A program made the position numbers and the translations under genes. DNA of 47,634 bases from Deinococcales bacterium (GTDB taxonomy: Bacteria; Deinococcota; Deinococci; Deinococcales; JAAFIG01). The stretch is from NCBI GenBank assembly GCA_025352125.1, contig JANXTZ010000065.1, positions 1 to 47,634 of the forward strand, written 5' to 3'. Numbering within the stretch: position 1 is the first letter of the stretch; the number at the start of each line of letters is the position of its first letter. Positions 15,693-25,313 of the stretch are shown here, in pieces. The notes beneath the pieces were generated by a model. That model saw only the letters and a list, made by a program, of their open reading frames with translations, was not told the origin of the DNA and did not search any database.

Positions 15693-17537
15693 GTGAAGCC
15701 CATATTCCGAATGCTGCTGGTGGTGTTGCTCTTTTCGAGTGTTGCCGCCGCCAAAGACTTTAAGTTCGCCAAAATCGAACAAGATGTTTACCTTCAAGCC
15801 TCCGGTGTGACCCGAGTCGTGGAAACCCGCACTTATGATTTTCAGGGAACCTATCACAATGCGTTTATCACGATTGATCCAGCGTCAAATGGCAATGTTA
15901 CGTTTGACAAAGTTGAGGCGATTGACGGCAAGCCTTTTTACGGCTCGAGTATCGAGGGCAACAAGATCAAATGGCAATACGATGCCACCGATGAACAACG
16001 CACCTTTAAAGTCTCGTACACGTTGACAAACGAGTTGAAAGTTTCCGACGATGCGGCGCAGTTTGACCGCCAAGTGTTGTATTCGGATCACAAAGATGTG
16101 GACCGGTACATCCTGCGACTTCATGCGCCCAAAGCAAATCCAAGTTTGTTTCGGGTTTTTGTTTTTAACACCCGCAGCCGCATTGGCAAACTCGACATCA
16201 ACACCGCTCGAGGCATCGCCACGATCAACATGCAACCCGTCGGCGAGGGCGAATTTGTGCGCACCAGGGTTTTCTTAGCGCCCGATCAATTCAATTTTCG
16301 TAACATCAAAGGCAAGACTTTTGCCACCTGGATCAACGAGGTCAAACAAGAAACCCAGGGCTTTCGGGATGCCTCTAGCGCGGCGATCAACCGAGGTTCG
16401 GTCGATTCTGGCGGATTTGCGCCGCCACCCCCGCCGCCGCCGCCGTGGCAAATGGGTTTGCCATTTGTGCCGGTGTTGCTGCTGGGCGGTTTTGTCTGGA
16501 CGCGCTTTCAAAAATTTGGACGCGAACCGGTGGTGCAAGACATAGGACCGTACTACCGCGAACCAGCCCAGGACATCGCCCCAAGTTACGTACCGTATCT
16601 GCTGACCCAGGGAAATCCGGGCGCGAGTGCGCTCGGGGTGGCAATCAGTGCGACCTTGATTGACTTCACGCGAAAAGGTTATCTCAGCTTATTGAATGTG
16701 CATCACAACGGCGTGTTTGGCATTGGCGCCCGTGACGAAACGCATTTCAAACTCGAGAAGCGCCCATCCGGCAACCTCAGTCCTTTTGAAACCGAGATGT
16801 GGCAAATCATCGAGGCGGCGCACGGCGGCGACGGAATCCTTTCCCCCAGCGAACTCAAAACCTACTTTCAACAAAGCACCAGTTTGGCGACCACCCTCAG
16901 CGCCCTGCCTCGAGATTCTTACGAACAACAATACGGACAGCTTCTCGATGCGGGCAGCGAATCGCAAAAAGGTTGGACGATAGCGGTGGGTGCACTGGGC
17001 GCTCTGGCTTGTTTGGCGGCGGCTTTCTTGTTGAACCTCTCTCCAGGGATTACGGCAACGTTGATTGTGGTTGGTGTCGGCTGCGGAATTTTGACGGCGG
17101 TCGCGGGTTCGGTGCTTTCCAAATGGAACGCGGACAAGCTCTTGAATGCCCGCAAATGGTTGGCATACAAAAAATTCTTGTCCGACTTTTCGCAGATGAA
17201 AAACGCGCCACCCGAGCACTTCAAACTCTGGGATTATCATTTTGTTTACGCCACGGCGCTTGGGGTTGCCACGCAGTACATTGGAAATGTAAAACGCATC
17301 GCCGAGAGCAACCCAGGTTGGGTTCCAGTGCCGTACTGGATGGGTGGCGGCGGCTTTGACAACTTTGGTAATGCCGTCAGCGCCCTGGAAAGCATCAACA
17401 GCCTCTCAGACATTGCCAGCAACCTAGGCAACCTCAACAGTGCACTCAGCGACATCTCGAGCGGTTCTGGTGGAGGATTTGGTGGCGGTTCAAGTGGTGG
17501 CTCGAGCGGTGGCGGTGGAGGAGACGGCGCTTCATGA
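15693..17537 (+). CDS. DUF2207-family membrane protein
   Basis: 614 aa from the GTG at 15693. A signal peptide (MLLVVLLFSSVAAA) leads into an extracytoplasmic DUF2207 domain of about 230 residues (YLQASGVTRVVETRTYDFQG). A proline run and a membrane segment near LPFVPVLLLGGFVW follow, then a cytoplasmic part and two further membrane segments (near AVGALGALACLAAAFLL and TATLIVVGVGCGILTAV). The tail is rich in Gly and Ser (GGSSGGSSGGGG), as usual in this family. Function is unknown; these proteins commonly sit beside LemA, as here. The longer open frame from 15597 is rejected, since the promoter lies within it. Confidence 0.8.
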   Translation: MKPIFRMLLVVLLFSSVAAAKDFKFAKIEQDVYLQASGVTRVVETRTYDFQGTYHNAFITIDPASNGNVTFDKVEAIDGKPFYGSSIEGNKIKWQYDATDEQRTFKVSYTLTNELKVSDDAAQFDRQVLYSDHKDVDRYILRLHAPKANPSLFRVFVFNTRSRIGKLDINTARGIATINMQPVGEGEFVRTRVFLAPDQFNFRNIKGKTFATWINEVKQETQGFRDASSAAINRGSVDSGGFAPPPPPPPPWQMGLPFVPVLLLGGFVWTRFQKFGREPVVQDIGPYYREPAQDIAPSYVPYLLTQGNPGASALGVAISATLIDFTRKGYLSLLNVHHNGVFGIGARDETHFKLEKRPSGNLSPFETEMWQIIEAAHGGDGILSPSELKTYFQQSTSLATTLSALPRDSYEQQYGQLLDAGSESQKGWTIAVGALGALACLAAAFLLNLSPGITATLIVVGVGCGILTAVAGSVLSKWNADKLLNARKWLAYKKFLSDFSQMKNAPPEHFKLWDYHFVYATALGVATQYIGNVKRIAESNPGWVPVPYWMGGGGFDNFGNAVSALESINSLSDIASNLGNLNSALSDISSGSGGGFGGGSSGGSSGGGGGDGAS

Positions 17538-17546
17538 TTTGGAAAC

Positions 17547-17552
17547 TATAAT
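17547..17552 (+). promoter_or_regulatory. Possible -10 box for lemA
   Basis: A perfect TATAAT lies 10 bp after the DUF2207 stop and 59 bp before the lemA ATG. No good -35 box is seen at 16-18 bp, so lemA may have its own weak or activated promoter besides read-through from upstream. Confidence 0.35.
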
Positions 17553-17611
17553 CATTTGGAACACGTAATGAGGTACAGGGTGAAATACAGAGGCTTTTAC
17601 AGGAGGAACTT

Positions 17612-18160
17612 ATGGGATTGATTATTTTGTTGGTAATCGTGGTCGCGCTCGGATTTGTACTCGTCGGCATTTTCAACAACATCACCTCGCTCGAGAACCG
17701 TGTGGCAAATGCGCTCTCACAAATTGACGTGCAACTCAAGAAGCGCGGCGATCTGGTGCCGAACTTGGTCAACACCGTCAAAGGTTATGCCGCCCACGAA
17801 AGTGGCGTGTTTGAGACCGTCACCAAAGCCCGCTCGATGCTGCAAACCGCCAACACCGTCGAAGAGAAAGCCGCCGCCTCGAGTGCCCTGTCAGGTGCAC
17901 TGCGCACCGTTTTTGCGGTGGCAGAAAACTACCCGCAACTCAAAGCCGACACCAGCTTTCTCAACCTTCAATCCGAACTTTCAGACCTCGAGGGTAAAGT
18001 GGCGTACTCGAGGCAGTTTTACAACGACACTGTGCTGATGTACAACAACTCGATCACCACGATTCCTGGCGTGTTCCTGGCGGGTCCAATGACCAAAACC
18101 AAAAAGAGCATGTTTGAAGCCAGCGAGGGTGACAGGGCAGTACCAGAAGTCACGTTTTAA
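17612..18160 (+). CDS. lemA: LemA family protein
   Basis: 182 aa, a typical length. One N-terminal membrane segment (MGLIILLVIVVALGFVLVGI) with a short outside part is followed by the LemA helical domain: NRVANALSQIDVQLKKRGDL, PNLVNTVKGYAAHE, then LEGKVAYSRQFYNDTVLMYN. The family is membrane-anchored with an N-out topology and its biochemical role is unsettled. The ribosome site AGGAGGA lies 7 nt before the ATG. It follows the DUF2207 gene on the same strand, a conserved pairing, which suggests the two proteins work together in the envelope. Confidence 0.88.
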   Translation: MGLIILLVIVVALGFVLVGIFNNITSLENRVANALSQIDVQLKKRGDLVPNLVNTVKGYAAHESGVFETVTKARSMLQTANTVEEKAAASSALSGALRTVFAVAENYPQLKADTSFLNLQSELSDLEGKVAYSRQFYNDTVLMYNNSITTIPGVFLAGPMTKTKKSMFEASEGDRAVPEVTF

Positions 18161-18174
18161 GGAAATCAACAAAC

Positions 18175-18212
18175 AAAATCTCGAGCATCAGATTATTGAT
18201 GCTCGAGATTTT
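18175..18212. terminator. Bidirectional terminator with CTCGAG stem
   Basis: A perfect 16-bp stem (18175-18190 with 18197-18212) and a 6-nt loop. The arms end in A4 and T4 tracts, so it can stop both lemA from the left and the convergent LEA-like gene from the right. Each arm contains CTCGAG. Confidence 0.85.
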
Positions 18213-18228
18213 ACTTTTGGCGTTTCGG

Positions 18229-18669
18229 TTAAGCTTTTTTCTCGTCGTCTTTGTCTTTGTCGCCGCCACCGAGCAAGCCACCCAGCAGGTTTTTGGCACC
18301 CTCAAAAACGCCTTTTGCAGCGCCTTCGACGGCATGGGCGACATCTTCGGCTACGTCTTTGGCTTTCTCGAACGCATCGCCTGCAGCGTCAGCGGCTTTG
18401 CCTGCCAGGTCCTCGGCGGTGTGGGCGGCTTGTCCTGCCATGTCGCCCGCTTTGCCCATCAGGTCGCCAGCCATGTCTTTGGCTTGACCCGCCATTTCTC
18501 CAGCCTTGCCTGCCAAGTCACCGGCAACATCTTTGGCTTTGTCGGCTGCGCCGACTGCGGCTTTGCTTGCGGCATCGGCGGCTCCTGCGGCGGTGCTGGC
18601 TGCTGTTTCTGCTGCCTTTGTGGTGGCGTGGGCTGCGGCGTCTGCGGCATTCTTCACTTCGTCGGACAT
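18229..18669 (-). CDS. LEA-like / apolipoprotein-like Ala-rich repeat protein
   Basis: 146 aa made almost wholly of Ala, Gly, Asp, Lys and Met in amphipathic repeats (for example KAGEMAGQAKDMAGDLMG and KAADAAGDAFEKAKDVAE), with an acidic, Lys-rich tail. There is no signal peptide, Cys, Trp or Pro. The composition and the roughly 11-residue repeat match group 3 late embryogenesis abundant proteins, which are disordered in water and protect proteins and membranes during drying. That role is inferred from composition. The start has GGGAGAT 6-7 nt upstream, and a TACAAT box on the minus strand lies at 18723-18728. It is transcribed alone. Confidence 0.75.
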   Translation of the reverse strand: MSDEVKNAADAAAHATTKAAETAASTAAGAADAASKAAVGAADKAKDVAGDLAGKAGEMAGQAKDMAGDLMGKAGDMAGQAAHTAEDLAGKAADAAGDAFEKAKDVAEDVAHAVEGAAKGVFEGAKNLLGGLLGGGDKDKDDEKKA

Positions 18670-18761
18670 AATGATCTCCCTGTTGAATGGTTGAACTCAT
18701 CTGGCTTTGCCAAACTAAGCACATTGTACGACTTCAAGCCGTGAAAAGTTCCCACATCAAA

Positions 18762-21700
18762 TCAAAGGGTCAAATTTTGCCAGACCTGCAAACTCGAGAC
18801 GCCCAAATCTGTGTTTTTGGCGCGTTTGAGTGCCTCGGCAATCCAGGTCGCCGCCTCGAGTGTGGTGTAGTGTGCCGTGCCATTCTCGAGTGCCTTTCGC
18901 AAATAAGTTGATTCGGTCAGGTCAATCACCAAGTCTGGCAGGGGAGACTCGAGGTTTGCGGTTTGCAGACTCTCGACGTTCCAACCGCTCGAGGTCAAAC
19001 TCTCAGCAACGTTCTCGAGTCCAGTTCCAATCAAAACCGCACTGCCAGTCAATGGCAGTTTGACGTTCGCACCCAACTGAGCGCGGTAGTAGGCAACATA
19101 CGGATCGCTGTCGATGCCCATGCTTTCGCCCGTGGATTTCATTTCTGGTCCCAAAATTGGAATCACGCCCGCAAATTTCAGGAAGGGCAAGTGAACCTCT
19201 TTGGCGCTATAAAAATTTGGAATCGGTGCAACTGTAAACTTCAAATCCTCGAGCGTCTTGCCCGTCGCAATCAGCGCGGCGTATTTTGCCAATGGATGCC
19301 CTGTGGCTTTGGATACAAATGGCACGGTCCGGCTGGCTCGAGGGTTTGCCTCGAGCACATAAACCTGTCCCTGATAAATCGCGTACTGGCAGTTCATCAA
19401 GCCCTTCACGCCAATCTCAAGTGCCAGTTTTTTGGTGTGCACATGTACTTCCTCGAGTAATTCTTGCGCAAGATGAACGGGTGGCAGCACGCAGGCACTG
19501 TCGCCCGAGTGAATTCCTGCGGCTTCGATGTGCTCCATCACGCCAGCGATCACCACGTCTTTGCCGTCACACAGGCAATCCACGTCCAACTCGAGCGCCC
19601 CCTCGAGAAATTGATCGAGCAAAATACTGGGACTGCCCTCAACGGCGCTGTAGACCTCGCGTAGGTACGTCTCGAGTTCGGTTTCGCTGCGCACCACCCG
19701 CATGGCTCGACCACCGAGCACATAACTCGGGCGTGCCATCAATGGATAACCGAGGCTCGAGGCGAGCATCATGGCTTCACTGGCGTTGTTGGCAACCGCG
19801 CCTTTGGGTTGCGGAATGCCAAGGCGTTCGCAAAGTTGATTAAACTCGAGTCTGTCCTCGGCTTTGTGAATCGCGCTGGGCGATGTCCCAATGATCGGCG
19901 CTCCCGCCGCCTCGAGCGGTTTGGCAAGCTTGAGCGGCGTTTGCCCGCCGAGCTGCACGATCACGCCGACGGGTTTTTCGTGTTCGATGATGTTCATGAC
20001 ATCTTCAAAAGTTAGCGGCTCGAAGTACAAGCGGTCTGCGGTGTCGTAATCCGTGCTGACCGTTTCGGGGTTGGAATTGACCATGATGGTTTCAAAACCC
20101 GCCTCACGTAGCGCCCAGACCGCGTGAACGGTGGCGTAATCAAATTCCACGCCCTGCCCAATGCGGTTTGGTCCAGAACCCAGAATCACAATTTTGGGTT
20201 TGTCGGTTGGACGTACCTCGTCCTCCCACTCGTAACTCGAGTAATGGTAGGGCGTGTACGCCTCAAATTCGGCGGCGCAGGTGTCCACGGTCTTGTAGAC
20301 GGGCAAGGCTTTGGCGGCTTTGCGCAAGCTTCTCACCTCGAGTTCGGTCTGACCGACAATTTCGCCAATTCGCGCATCGCTGAGTCCAAGGCGTTTGATT
20401 TCGCGCCAGATTTCGTATTTCCAAGTGTCAATATTGCCCAACGTCAAGATTTCTTTTTCGGCGTCCATCACCTCGAGCAACTGATGTAAAAACCAACGGT
20501 CAATTTTGGTTTTCTCGAACAGATCATCCACGCCCATGCCGCGCCGCAAAAGCTCGAGCACCGCCATAAAACGTTTTGGCGTCGGTAACAATAAATGCTC
20601 GAGTTGTGCCAAATTCATGTTTTCAAAACCGCCGCGAATGTCAGACTCGAGGCTGCGGAAAGCTTTCATGAAGCTTTCCTTGAAGGTGCGTCCAATTGCC
20701 ATGACCTCACCCACGCTACGCATTTGTGTCCCCAACGTTTCTGGGGTGCCGGGGAATTTTTCAAAAGCGAAACGCGGAATTTTGGTGACCACATAATCGA
20801 TGCTCGGTTCAAAACTGGCTGGCGTGCTTTTGGTGATGTCGTTCGGCAGTTCGTCGAGCTGATAACCCACCGCCAGCAGCGCCGCAATCTTGGCGATTGG
20901 AAAACCCGTGGCTTTTGAAGCCAGCGCGCTGCTCCTCGAGACTCGAGGGTTCATTTCGATCACGATGATCTCGCCGTTTTTGGGGTTGACCGCAAACTGA
21001 ATGTTGCTGCCGCCCGTATCCACGCCGATCTCGCGGATGATCGCCAGGCTGGCGTCGCGCAGTTTTTGATAGTCCTTGTCACTTAAAGTCTGAGCCGGTG
21101 CGACCGTGATGCTGTCGCCCGTGTGCACGCCCATCGGGTCAAAGTTCTCGATGCCGGTGATGATCACCACCGTGTCGTTGTGGTCGCGCATGACCTCGAG
21201 TTCAAACTCTTTCCAGCCCAACAAACTGCGCTCGAGCAACACCGTATGCACGGGGCTGTCATGCAATCCTTGGGTGATAATTTTGCGCAGTTCTGCCTCG
21301 TCGTAAGCGATGCCGCCGCCCGTGCCGCCGAGCGTAAAACTCGGGCGAACAATTGCGGGATAACCAATCTGTGATACAAACTCGAGCGCCTCTTTGAGCG
21401 AACCAATGGTTTTGCCCTGCGCGGTTTTGATGCCAATTTTGTGCATGGCTTGCGCGAACAATTGACGGTCTTCGCCCTTGTTAATCGCCTCAACATTCGC
21501 GCCGATCAATTCAACCCCGAATTTCTCGAGCACACCCGCCTCGGCAAGCTCCAAAGATCGGTTCAGGGCTGTCTGTCCGCCCAAGGTTGGCAAGAGCGCA
21601 TCTGGTCGCTCGAGTTCAATGACCTTGGTCAAAAATTCCAGGGTGATTGGCTCGAGATAGGTGCCGTCTGCGAGGTCTGGGTCGGTCATGATGGTGGCAG

Positions 21701-21851
21701 GGTTGGAATTTACCAAGACCACCTGATAGCCAGCATTTTTGAGGGCTTTGACGGCTTGCGTTCCCGAATAATCGAATTCGGCGGCTTGTCCAATTTGAAT
21801 TGGTCCCGAACCCACGATCATGATTTTTTTGAGGTCTTCGCGTTTTGGCAT
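18762..21851 (-). CDS. carB: Carbamoyl-phosphate synthase large subunit
   Basis: 1029 aa with the family's duplicated layout. The first ATP-grasp half (carboxyphosphate synthesis, about residues 1-400) opens with [20 protein letters not shown]; an oligomerisation region follows (about 400-540); the second half (carbamate kinase, about 550-920) opens with [18 protein letters not shown]; and an allosteric MGS-like domain ends the protein. It makes carbamoyl phosphate for pyrimidines and arginine. The glutaminase subunit gene carA is not adjacent. AGGAG precedes the ATG, and the leader has a likely -10 box TATACA. The length is slightly below the enterobacterial 1073 aa, mainly from a short C-terminus. 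Confidence 0.95.
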   Translation of the reverse strand: MPKREDLKKIMIVGSGPIQIGQAAEFDYSGTQAVKALKNAGYQVVLVNSNPATIMTDPDLADGTYLEPITLEFLTKVIELERPDALLPTLGGQTALNRSLELAEAGVLEKFGVELIGANVEAINKGEDRQLFAQAMHKIGIKTAQGKTIGSLKEALEFVSQIGYPAIVRPSFTLGGTGGGIAYDEAELRKIITQGLHDSPVHTVLLERSLLGWKEFELEVMRDHNDTVVIITGIENFDPMGVHTGDSITVAPAQTLSDKDYQKLRDASLAIIREIGVDTGGSNIQFAVNPKNGEIIVIEMNPRVSRSSALASKATGFPIAKIAALLAVGYQLDELPNDITKSTPASFEPSIDYVVTKIPRFAFEKFPGTPETLGTQMRSVGEVMAIGRTFKESFMKAFRSLESDIRGGFENMNLAQLEHLLLPTPKRFMAVLELLRRGMGVDDLFEKTKIDRWFLHQLLEVMDAEKEILTLGNIDTWKYEIWREIKRLGLSDARIGEIVGQTELEVRSLRKAAKALPVYKTVDTCAAEFEAYTPYHYSSYEWEDEVRPTDKPKIVILGSGPNRIGQGVEFDYATVHAVWALREAGFETIMVNSNPETVSTDYDTADRLYFEPLTFEDVMNIIEHEKPVGVIVQLGGQTPLKLAKPLEAAGAPIIGTSPSAIHKAEDRLEFNQLCERLGIPQPKGAVANNASEAMMLASSLGYPLMARPSYVLGGRAMRVVRSETELETYLREVYSAVEGSPSILLDQFLEGALELDVDCLCDGKDVVIAGVMEHIEAAGIHSGDSACVLPPVHLAQELLEEVHVHTKKLALEIGVKGLMNCQYAIYQGQVYVLEANPRASRTVPFVSKATGHPLAKYAALIATGKTLEDLKFTVAPIPNFYSAKEVHLPFLKFAGVIPILGPEMKSTGESMGIDSDPYVAYYRAQLGANVKLPLTGSAVLIGTGLENVAESLTSSGWNVESLQTANLESPLPDLVIDLTESTYLRKALENGTAHYTTLEAATWIAEALKRAKNTDLGVSSLQVWQNLTL

Positions 21852-21913
21852 TTTTCACTCCTGAACTTGTTCTTAAATTGTATAACTCCTGCAAATAGTC
21901 TCGAGAAACTGCA

Positions 21914-21945
21914 TAAAAATACAAGCCCTCAAATTTGAGGGCTTG
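21914..21945 (-). terminator. Terminator of the beta-barrel protein gene
   Basis: A 24-bp perfect palindrome (21922-21945, arms CAAGCCCTCAAA / TTTGAGGGCTTG) is followed on the minus strand by a TATTTTTA stretch (21914-21921). It lies between the barrel gene and the carB promoter. Confidence 0.75.
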
Positions 21946-22030
21946 TTCAAGTTTGGCTTCATAGCCCAAGTGAGCAGTTTAGCACGTCTCGAGCCTGAAT
22001 TAAAAGCTTACACGGTTTATGCACTCGAGC

Positions 22031-22798
22031 TTATGGTTTAAACGCACCCTCGATGCCGAGCGAACCAGGCTTCAGGGCGATCAAGCCGCGCAATCCGACC
22101 ACAAAACCGCCGTTTGTGAATGCGTTGGAGAACAGATTGTTGTAACCCGCATATAACCCCAACTTGAACTGTGGCACGATGGTGTAATACACACCGCCGA
22201 TCAAACTGTAGCTGGCATTTGCGGTGCTGTTGCTAAATCCCGCCTCGCCTCGAGCAAACAATTCGATGCTTTTGACGGGTTCAAAAAACAAGCCGACCGT
22301 GCCGTTGGCACCGTAAAACAACGCTCCAGCCGTAAAGTTATACCCAAACTTGCCCGACGCTGCCGCCAAGACTTTCAAATTCGGTGCCAGCACATAGTTG
22401 ATATTGATGCCAGCATTGACATCAGCCGCAACGGTCAAGTTTGGAACAATACCCACGTCCACGCCGACACCAATCGGCACATCAACGAACAGGCTCGAGG
22501 TTTTGACGATGCTGACCACGTATTTCGCGCCAACTCGAGAAGCCAGTGAAAATGCGCCAATGCCGGTGTTCGGATCGATCACAAAGCTCGGGCTGAGGCT
22601 GGCGCCAACAAAAAGGCGCGGCATGACTTCGATGCTGTAATTGAGGCTTGCGCCGACCGAAAAATTAAACTGATTGCCTTGAAAAACAGGTGCATCGACC
22701 GATGCCGAAAAACCGTCAGCAAAAGCACTCGAGCCTGGACTTGAGCACAAACTCAGGGCGGTGATGGCGACCAAGGATTTTAAGATGTTGCGTTTCAT
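22031..22798 (-). CDS. Predicted exported beta-barrel-like protein
   Basis: 255 aa. A signal peptide ends near SSAFADG. The mature part alternates polar and hydrophobic residues in about 10-residue strands joined by Gly/Asn/Pro turns (for example FNFSVGASLNYSIEV, LFVDVPIGVGVDVGI, FKLGLYAGYNNLF), typical of an outer-membrane beta-barrel. It does not end in Phe, but carries an aromatic residue (F) three from the end. No family is recognised. The start at 22798 is chosen for the AGGAG before it and the basic MKRN lead of the signal peptide; the frame stays open to 22927. If it is a barrel, the cell has an outer membrane. Confidence 0.6.
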   Translation of the reverse strand: MKRNILKSLVAITALSLCSSPGSSAFADGFSASVDAPVFQGNQFNFSVGASLNYSIEVMPRLFVGASLSPSFVIDPNTGIGAFSLASRVGAKYVVSIVKTSSLFVDVPIGVGVDVGIVPNLTVAADVNAGININYVLAPNLKVLAAASGKFGYNFTAGALFYGANGTVGLFFEPVKSIELFARGEAGFSNSTANASYSLIGGVYYTIVPQFKLGLYAGYNNLFSNAFTNGGFVVGLRGLIALKPGSLGIEGAFKP

Positions 22799-23067
22799 GT
22801 GTGGCTCCTTTTGGGTTTCAAACATTCCCATAGAATGTTTACGTTCCTGTTGCACCCTAGGGTACAAAGACCACAAACTTATCCCAAAGAGATGAAGAAT
22901 TGATCTCAAAAATGAGTATTTTGACAATCATGAGGGAATCACCAAGTCACCAAAGGTGTGGCTCACGCCAAATTTCATCGTGCTTTGAGCCTGTGTAAAG
23001 GTTTCTTTAAACTCGTACCGACGGCAAATATCGACGTGTGCGGCTCGAGTCCGGTCACAAATCGGGT

Positions 23068-23080
23068 TACACTAGCCGTC
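23068..23080 (+). promoter_or_regulatory. -10 box and leaderless start of guaA
   Basis: TACACT (23068-23073) is followed by 7 nt and then ATG 23081, with no ribosome site, indicating a leaderless mRNA. No clear -35 box is seen. Confidence 0.5.
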
Positions 23081-24607
23081 ATGAGTTTGGTCATCCTCGA
23101 TTTTGGTTCTCAATTTACCCGCCTGATTGCGCGTCGCTTTCGTGAGTTGAACGCTTTCAGCGTGATCTTGCCTGGCAACGCCAGTTTGGAAGAAATTCGG
23201 TCCCATCAACCTCTGGGAATCGTGCTTTCTGGTGGTCCCGCCAGCGTTTACGACACCGACGCGCCCACTCCCGCCGATGGGGTCATGGAACTCGAGCTTC
23301 CAATATTGGGCATCTGCTACGGAATGCAGTATTTGGTGCATGAAGGCGGCGGCAAGGTCGAACGCATCGGCACTCGGGAATACGGCAAAGCCGTGCTCGA
23401 GTCGTACTCCGGCGATTTGTTTGCGGGTGTGATTGGGGAATTTGTCGCCTGGATGAGCCATTCGGACACGCCAACCAGTTTGCCCAAAGGTTACTTTGTC
23501 TCTGCCAGCACCAGCGACACGCCAGTCACAGGCATCGAAAATAGCCACCTCAAACGCTACGGCATTCAATTTCACCCAGAGGTCGTGCACACGCCCAAAG
23601 GTGCAAGACTGCTCGAGAATTTTCTGGCTATTTGCAACATCACCCGCGACTGGACGCCCGCCCACATCCTCGAGAATCTGATTGCGGATGTCAAAGCCAA
23701 AGTTGGCACGGACAAGGTGCTGCTGGCGGTTTCCGGCGGTGTGGACTCGAGCACCCTGGCGTTGCTGCTTTCCAAAGCCATCGGTTCGCAACTGACGGCG
23801 GTTTTTGTCGATCACGGTTTGCTGCGCCTCAACGAACGCGACGAGGTTGAAACGGCGCTGCGTCCCCTCGGCGACGAAAACCTGATCACGCTCGACACCA
23901 AAACAGAATTTTTTGCCGCCCTTGAGGGGGTCAGCGAACCCGAAGCCAAACGCAAAGTCATTGGACGCGAATTCATCCGCGCCTTTGAACGCGAAGCGCG
24001 CAGGCTTGCAGGCAGTGGCTACAGGTGGCTGGCTCAAGGCACGCTCTACCCAGACGTGATCGAAAGTGCGGGGGGCACGGGCGCAGCCAACATCAAAAGC
24101 CATCACAACGTCGGCGGTCTGCCCGACGACCTAGCGTTCAGTTTGCTCGAGCCGTTCCGCACCCTTTTCAAAGATGAGGTTCGCGAGATTGCCAAGCTTC
24201 TCGGACTGCCCGAAGAAATCCGCACCCGACACCCCTTTCCAGGTCCTGGTTTGGGCATTCGCGTGCTGGGCGAGGTGACCCCCGAAAAAGTCGATATCTT
24301 GCAACGCGTGGACAATATCTTTATCTCGAGTTTGCGCGAATTTGGTTTGTACCACGAGGTGGCGCAAGCCCTGGCGGTACTGACCCCAGTGCAAAGTGTT
24401 GGCGTGATGGGCGACTACCGCACCTACTCGTACCTGGTTGCGCTCCGAGCTGTCACCAGCGCCGACTTCATGACCGCCGACTGGGCGAGACTGCCACAAG
24501 ATTTCTTGGAAGTTGTGGCGAACCGGATCGTCAATCTTGTCCCAGAGGTCAACCGCGTGGTCTATGACATCACCAGCAAGCCACCAGCCACGATTGAATG
24601 GGAATAA
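23081..24607 (+). CDS. guaA: GMP synthase (glutamine-hydrolysing)
   Basis: 508 aa. The class I glutaminase domain (about 1-190) has the nucleophile C79 in GICYGMQ and the histidine and glutamate of QFHPEVVH. The ATP pyrophosphatase domain has the P-loop SGGVDSS (near 220), and the C-terminal dimerisation domain begins near [14 protein letters not shown]. It converts XMP to GMP with ATP and glutamine. Open sequence extends upstream to 22958, but [13 protein letters not shown] is the usual N-terminus and ATG 23081 follows a TACACT box by 7 nt. It ends with the invariant PPATIEWE. Confidence 0.95.
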   Translation: MSLVILDFGSQFTRLIARRFRELNAFSVILPGNASLEEIRSHQPLGIVLSGGPASVYDTDAPTPADGVMELELPILGICYGMQYLVHEGGGKVERIGTREYGKAVLESYSGDLFAGVIGEFVAWMSHSDTPTSLPKGYFVSASTSDTPVTGIENSHLKRYGIQFHPEVVHTPKGARLLENFLAICNITRDWTPAHILENLIADVKAKVGTDKVLLAVSGGVDSSTLALLLSKAIGSQLTAVFVDHGLLRLNERDEVETALRPLGDENLITLDTKTEFFAALEGVSEPEAKRKVIGREFIRAFEREARRLAGSGYRWLAQGTLYPDVIESAGGTGAANIKSHHNVGGLPDDLAFSLLEPFRTLFKDEVREIAKLLGLPEEIRTRHPFPGPGLGIRVLGEVTPEKVDILQRVDNIFISSLREFGLYHEVAQALAVLTPVQSVGVMGDYRTYSYLVALRAVTSADFMTADWARLPQDFLEVVANRIVNLVPEVNRVVYDITSKPPATIEWE

Positions 24608-24645
24608 AATCTCGATTGAGAGCAAATTTAAAACTCGAGTTTCAG

Positions 24646-24678
24646 AAAAAGACCACCAGAAGTTTGGTGGTCTTTTTT
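24646..24678. terminator. Bidirectional terminator between guaA and the PEGA lipoprotein gene
   Basis: A stem with core GACCACCA (24651-24658) / TGGTGGTC (24665-24672), extended by A5 and T5-6 tracts on either side, with a 6-nt loop. It serves both convergent genes. Confidence 0.85.
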
Positions 24679-24695
24679 GTTTCAGGTTTGAATGT

Positions 24696-25133
24696 TTAAT
24701 GCAGTTGATGGTTCGGAATCAATTTTGTCGCCCAATTCGGCAATGGATCGTTGTTCATCAACGTCGGTGTCAGGTCAACATTCAGTTGGGTGTTGTCAAA
24801 CTCATACCAAGCTCCAGTCGCAGCATCAATCACGAGGGGAAAAAGACCGCCCAAAATATCCAAGACAATCCAGAGTGTACCGACATGGTTGTTCAGCACA
24901 ATATTTTGATCTTTACGCCCAGCCAGACGAATGGTGATGTTGTAACTGCGGTTTGTTCGCAAAGAAATTTTGGCAGGGGTCGTTCCCAACGCGTTCCCGT
25001 CCACCAGAATTTGAGCGCCTTGTGGATTGGAATTGATAAAGACACTTTGTGAGTCACCTTTAAAAATCAGTGCACAACTCGAAGTCGATGCGATCAAGGC
25101 GATGAGTGCGACGAACATCAACAGTTTTTTCAT
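24696..25133 (-). CDS. PEGA-domain lipoprotein
   Basis: 145 aa. A signal peptide with a lipobox-like end (IASTSSC, Cys 20) predicts acylation and membrane anchoring. A PEGA-like beta domain follows (VFINSNPQGAQILVDGNALG, then TPAKISLRTNRSYNITIRLA), as found in surface and S-layer-associated proteins. A hydrophobic part near LWIVLDILGGLFPLVIDA comes next, as in small lipoproteins of this kind. Role unknown. ATG 25133 is chosen because of the AGGGGG ribosome site and the lysine-rich signal start. A TATACT on the minus strand at 25164-25169 is a likely -10 box. Confidence 0.75.
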   Translation of the reverse strand: MKKLLMFVALIALIASTSSCALIFKGDSQSVFINSNPQGAQILVDGNALGTTPAKISLRTNRSYNITIRLAGRKDQNIVLNNHVGTLWIVLDILGGLFPLVIDAATGAWYEFDNTQLNVDLTPTLMNNDPLPNWATKLIPNHQLH

Positions 25134-25141
25134 AATAGCCC

Positions 25142-25169
25142 CCTCGAGCTGCTGCTCGAGGACAGTATA
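25142..25169 (-). promoter_or_regulatory. -10 box and leader stem-loop of the PEGA gene
   Basis: On the minus strand TATACT (25164-25169) is followed by an inverted repeat CCTCGAGC / GCTCGAGG (25154-25161 and 25142-25149, 4-nt loop) in the untranslated leader, directly before the ribosome site. Built from two CTCGAG sites, it could affect mRNA stability or start access. Confidence 0.45.
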
Positions 25170-25255
25170 GCAATAGGTTTGGGTTAAGGGCGTAAACACC
25201 CAAAAAATCTTTTGCAAACACGATTTGTGCGTTTTGGTTCTTGCGCCTCGGGCGT

Positions 25256-25290
25256 AAAAAAGTTCCAAACCCGAGCCTCGAGTTTGGAAC
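25256..25290 (-). terminator. Terminator of the rimP-nusA-ylxR-infB operon
   Basis: A 9-bp stem (GTTCCAAAC at 25262-25270 with GTTTGGAAC at 25282-25290) plus an inner CGAG/CTCG pairing; on the minus strand it is followed by TTTTTT (25256-25261). Confidence 0.85.
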
Positions 25291-25313
25291 CAATGAGTTA
25301 AAGGTGAGCGGTT

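Noticed and set aside
16417..16448. Proline run in the DUF2207 protein as a frameshift or repeat expansion
   Set aside because: Such proline-rich linkers before a membrane segment are common and the frame is intact.
23072..24106. 344-codon minus-strand frame opposite guaA
   Set aside because: Antisense of guaA with no motif; guaA has its full active-site set.
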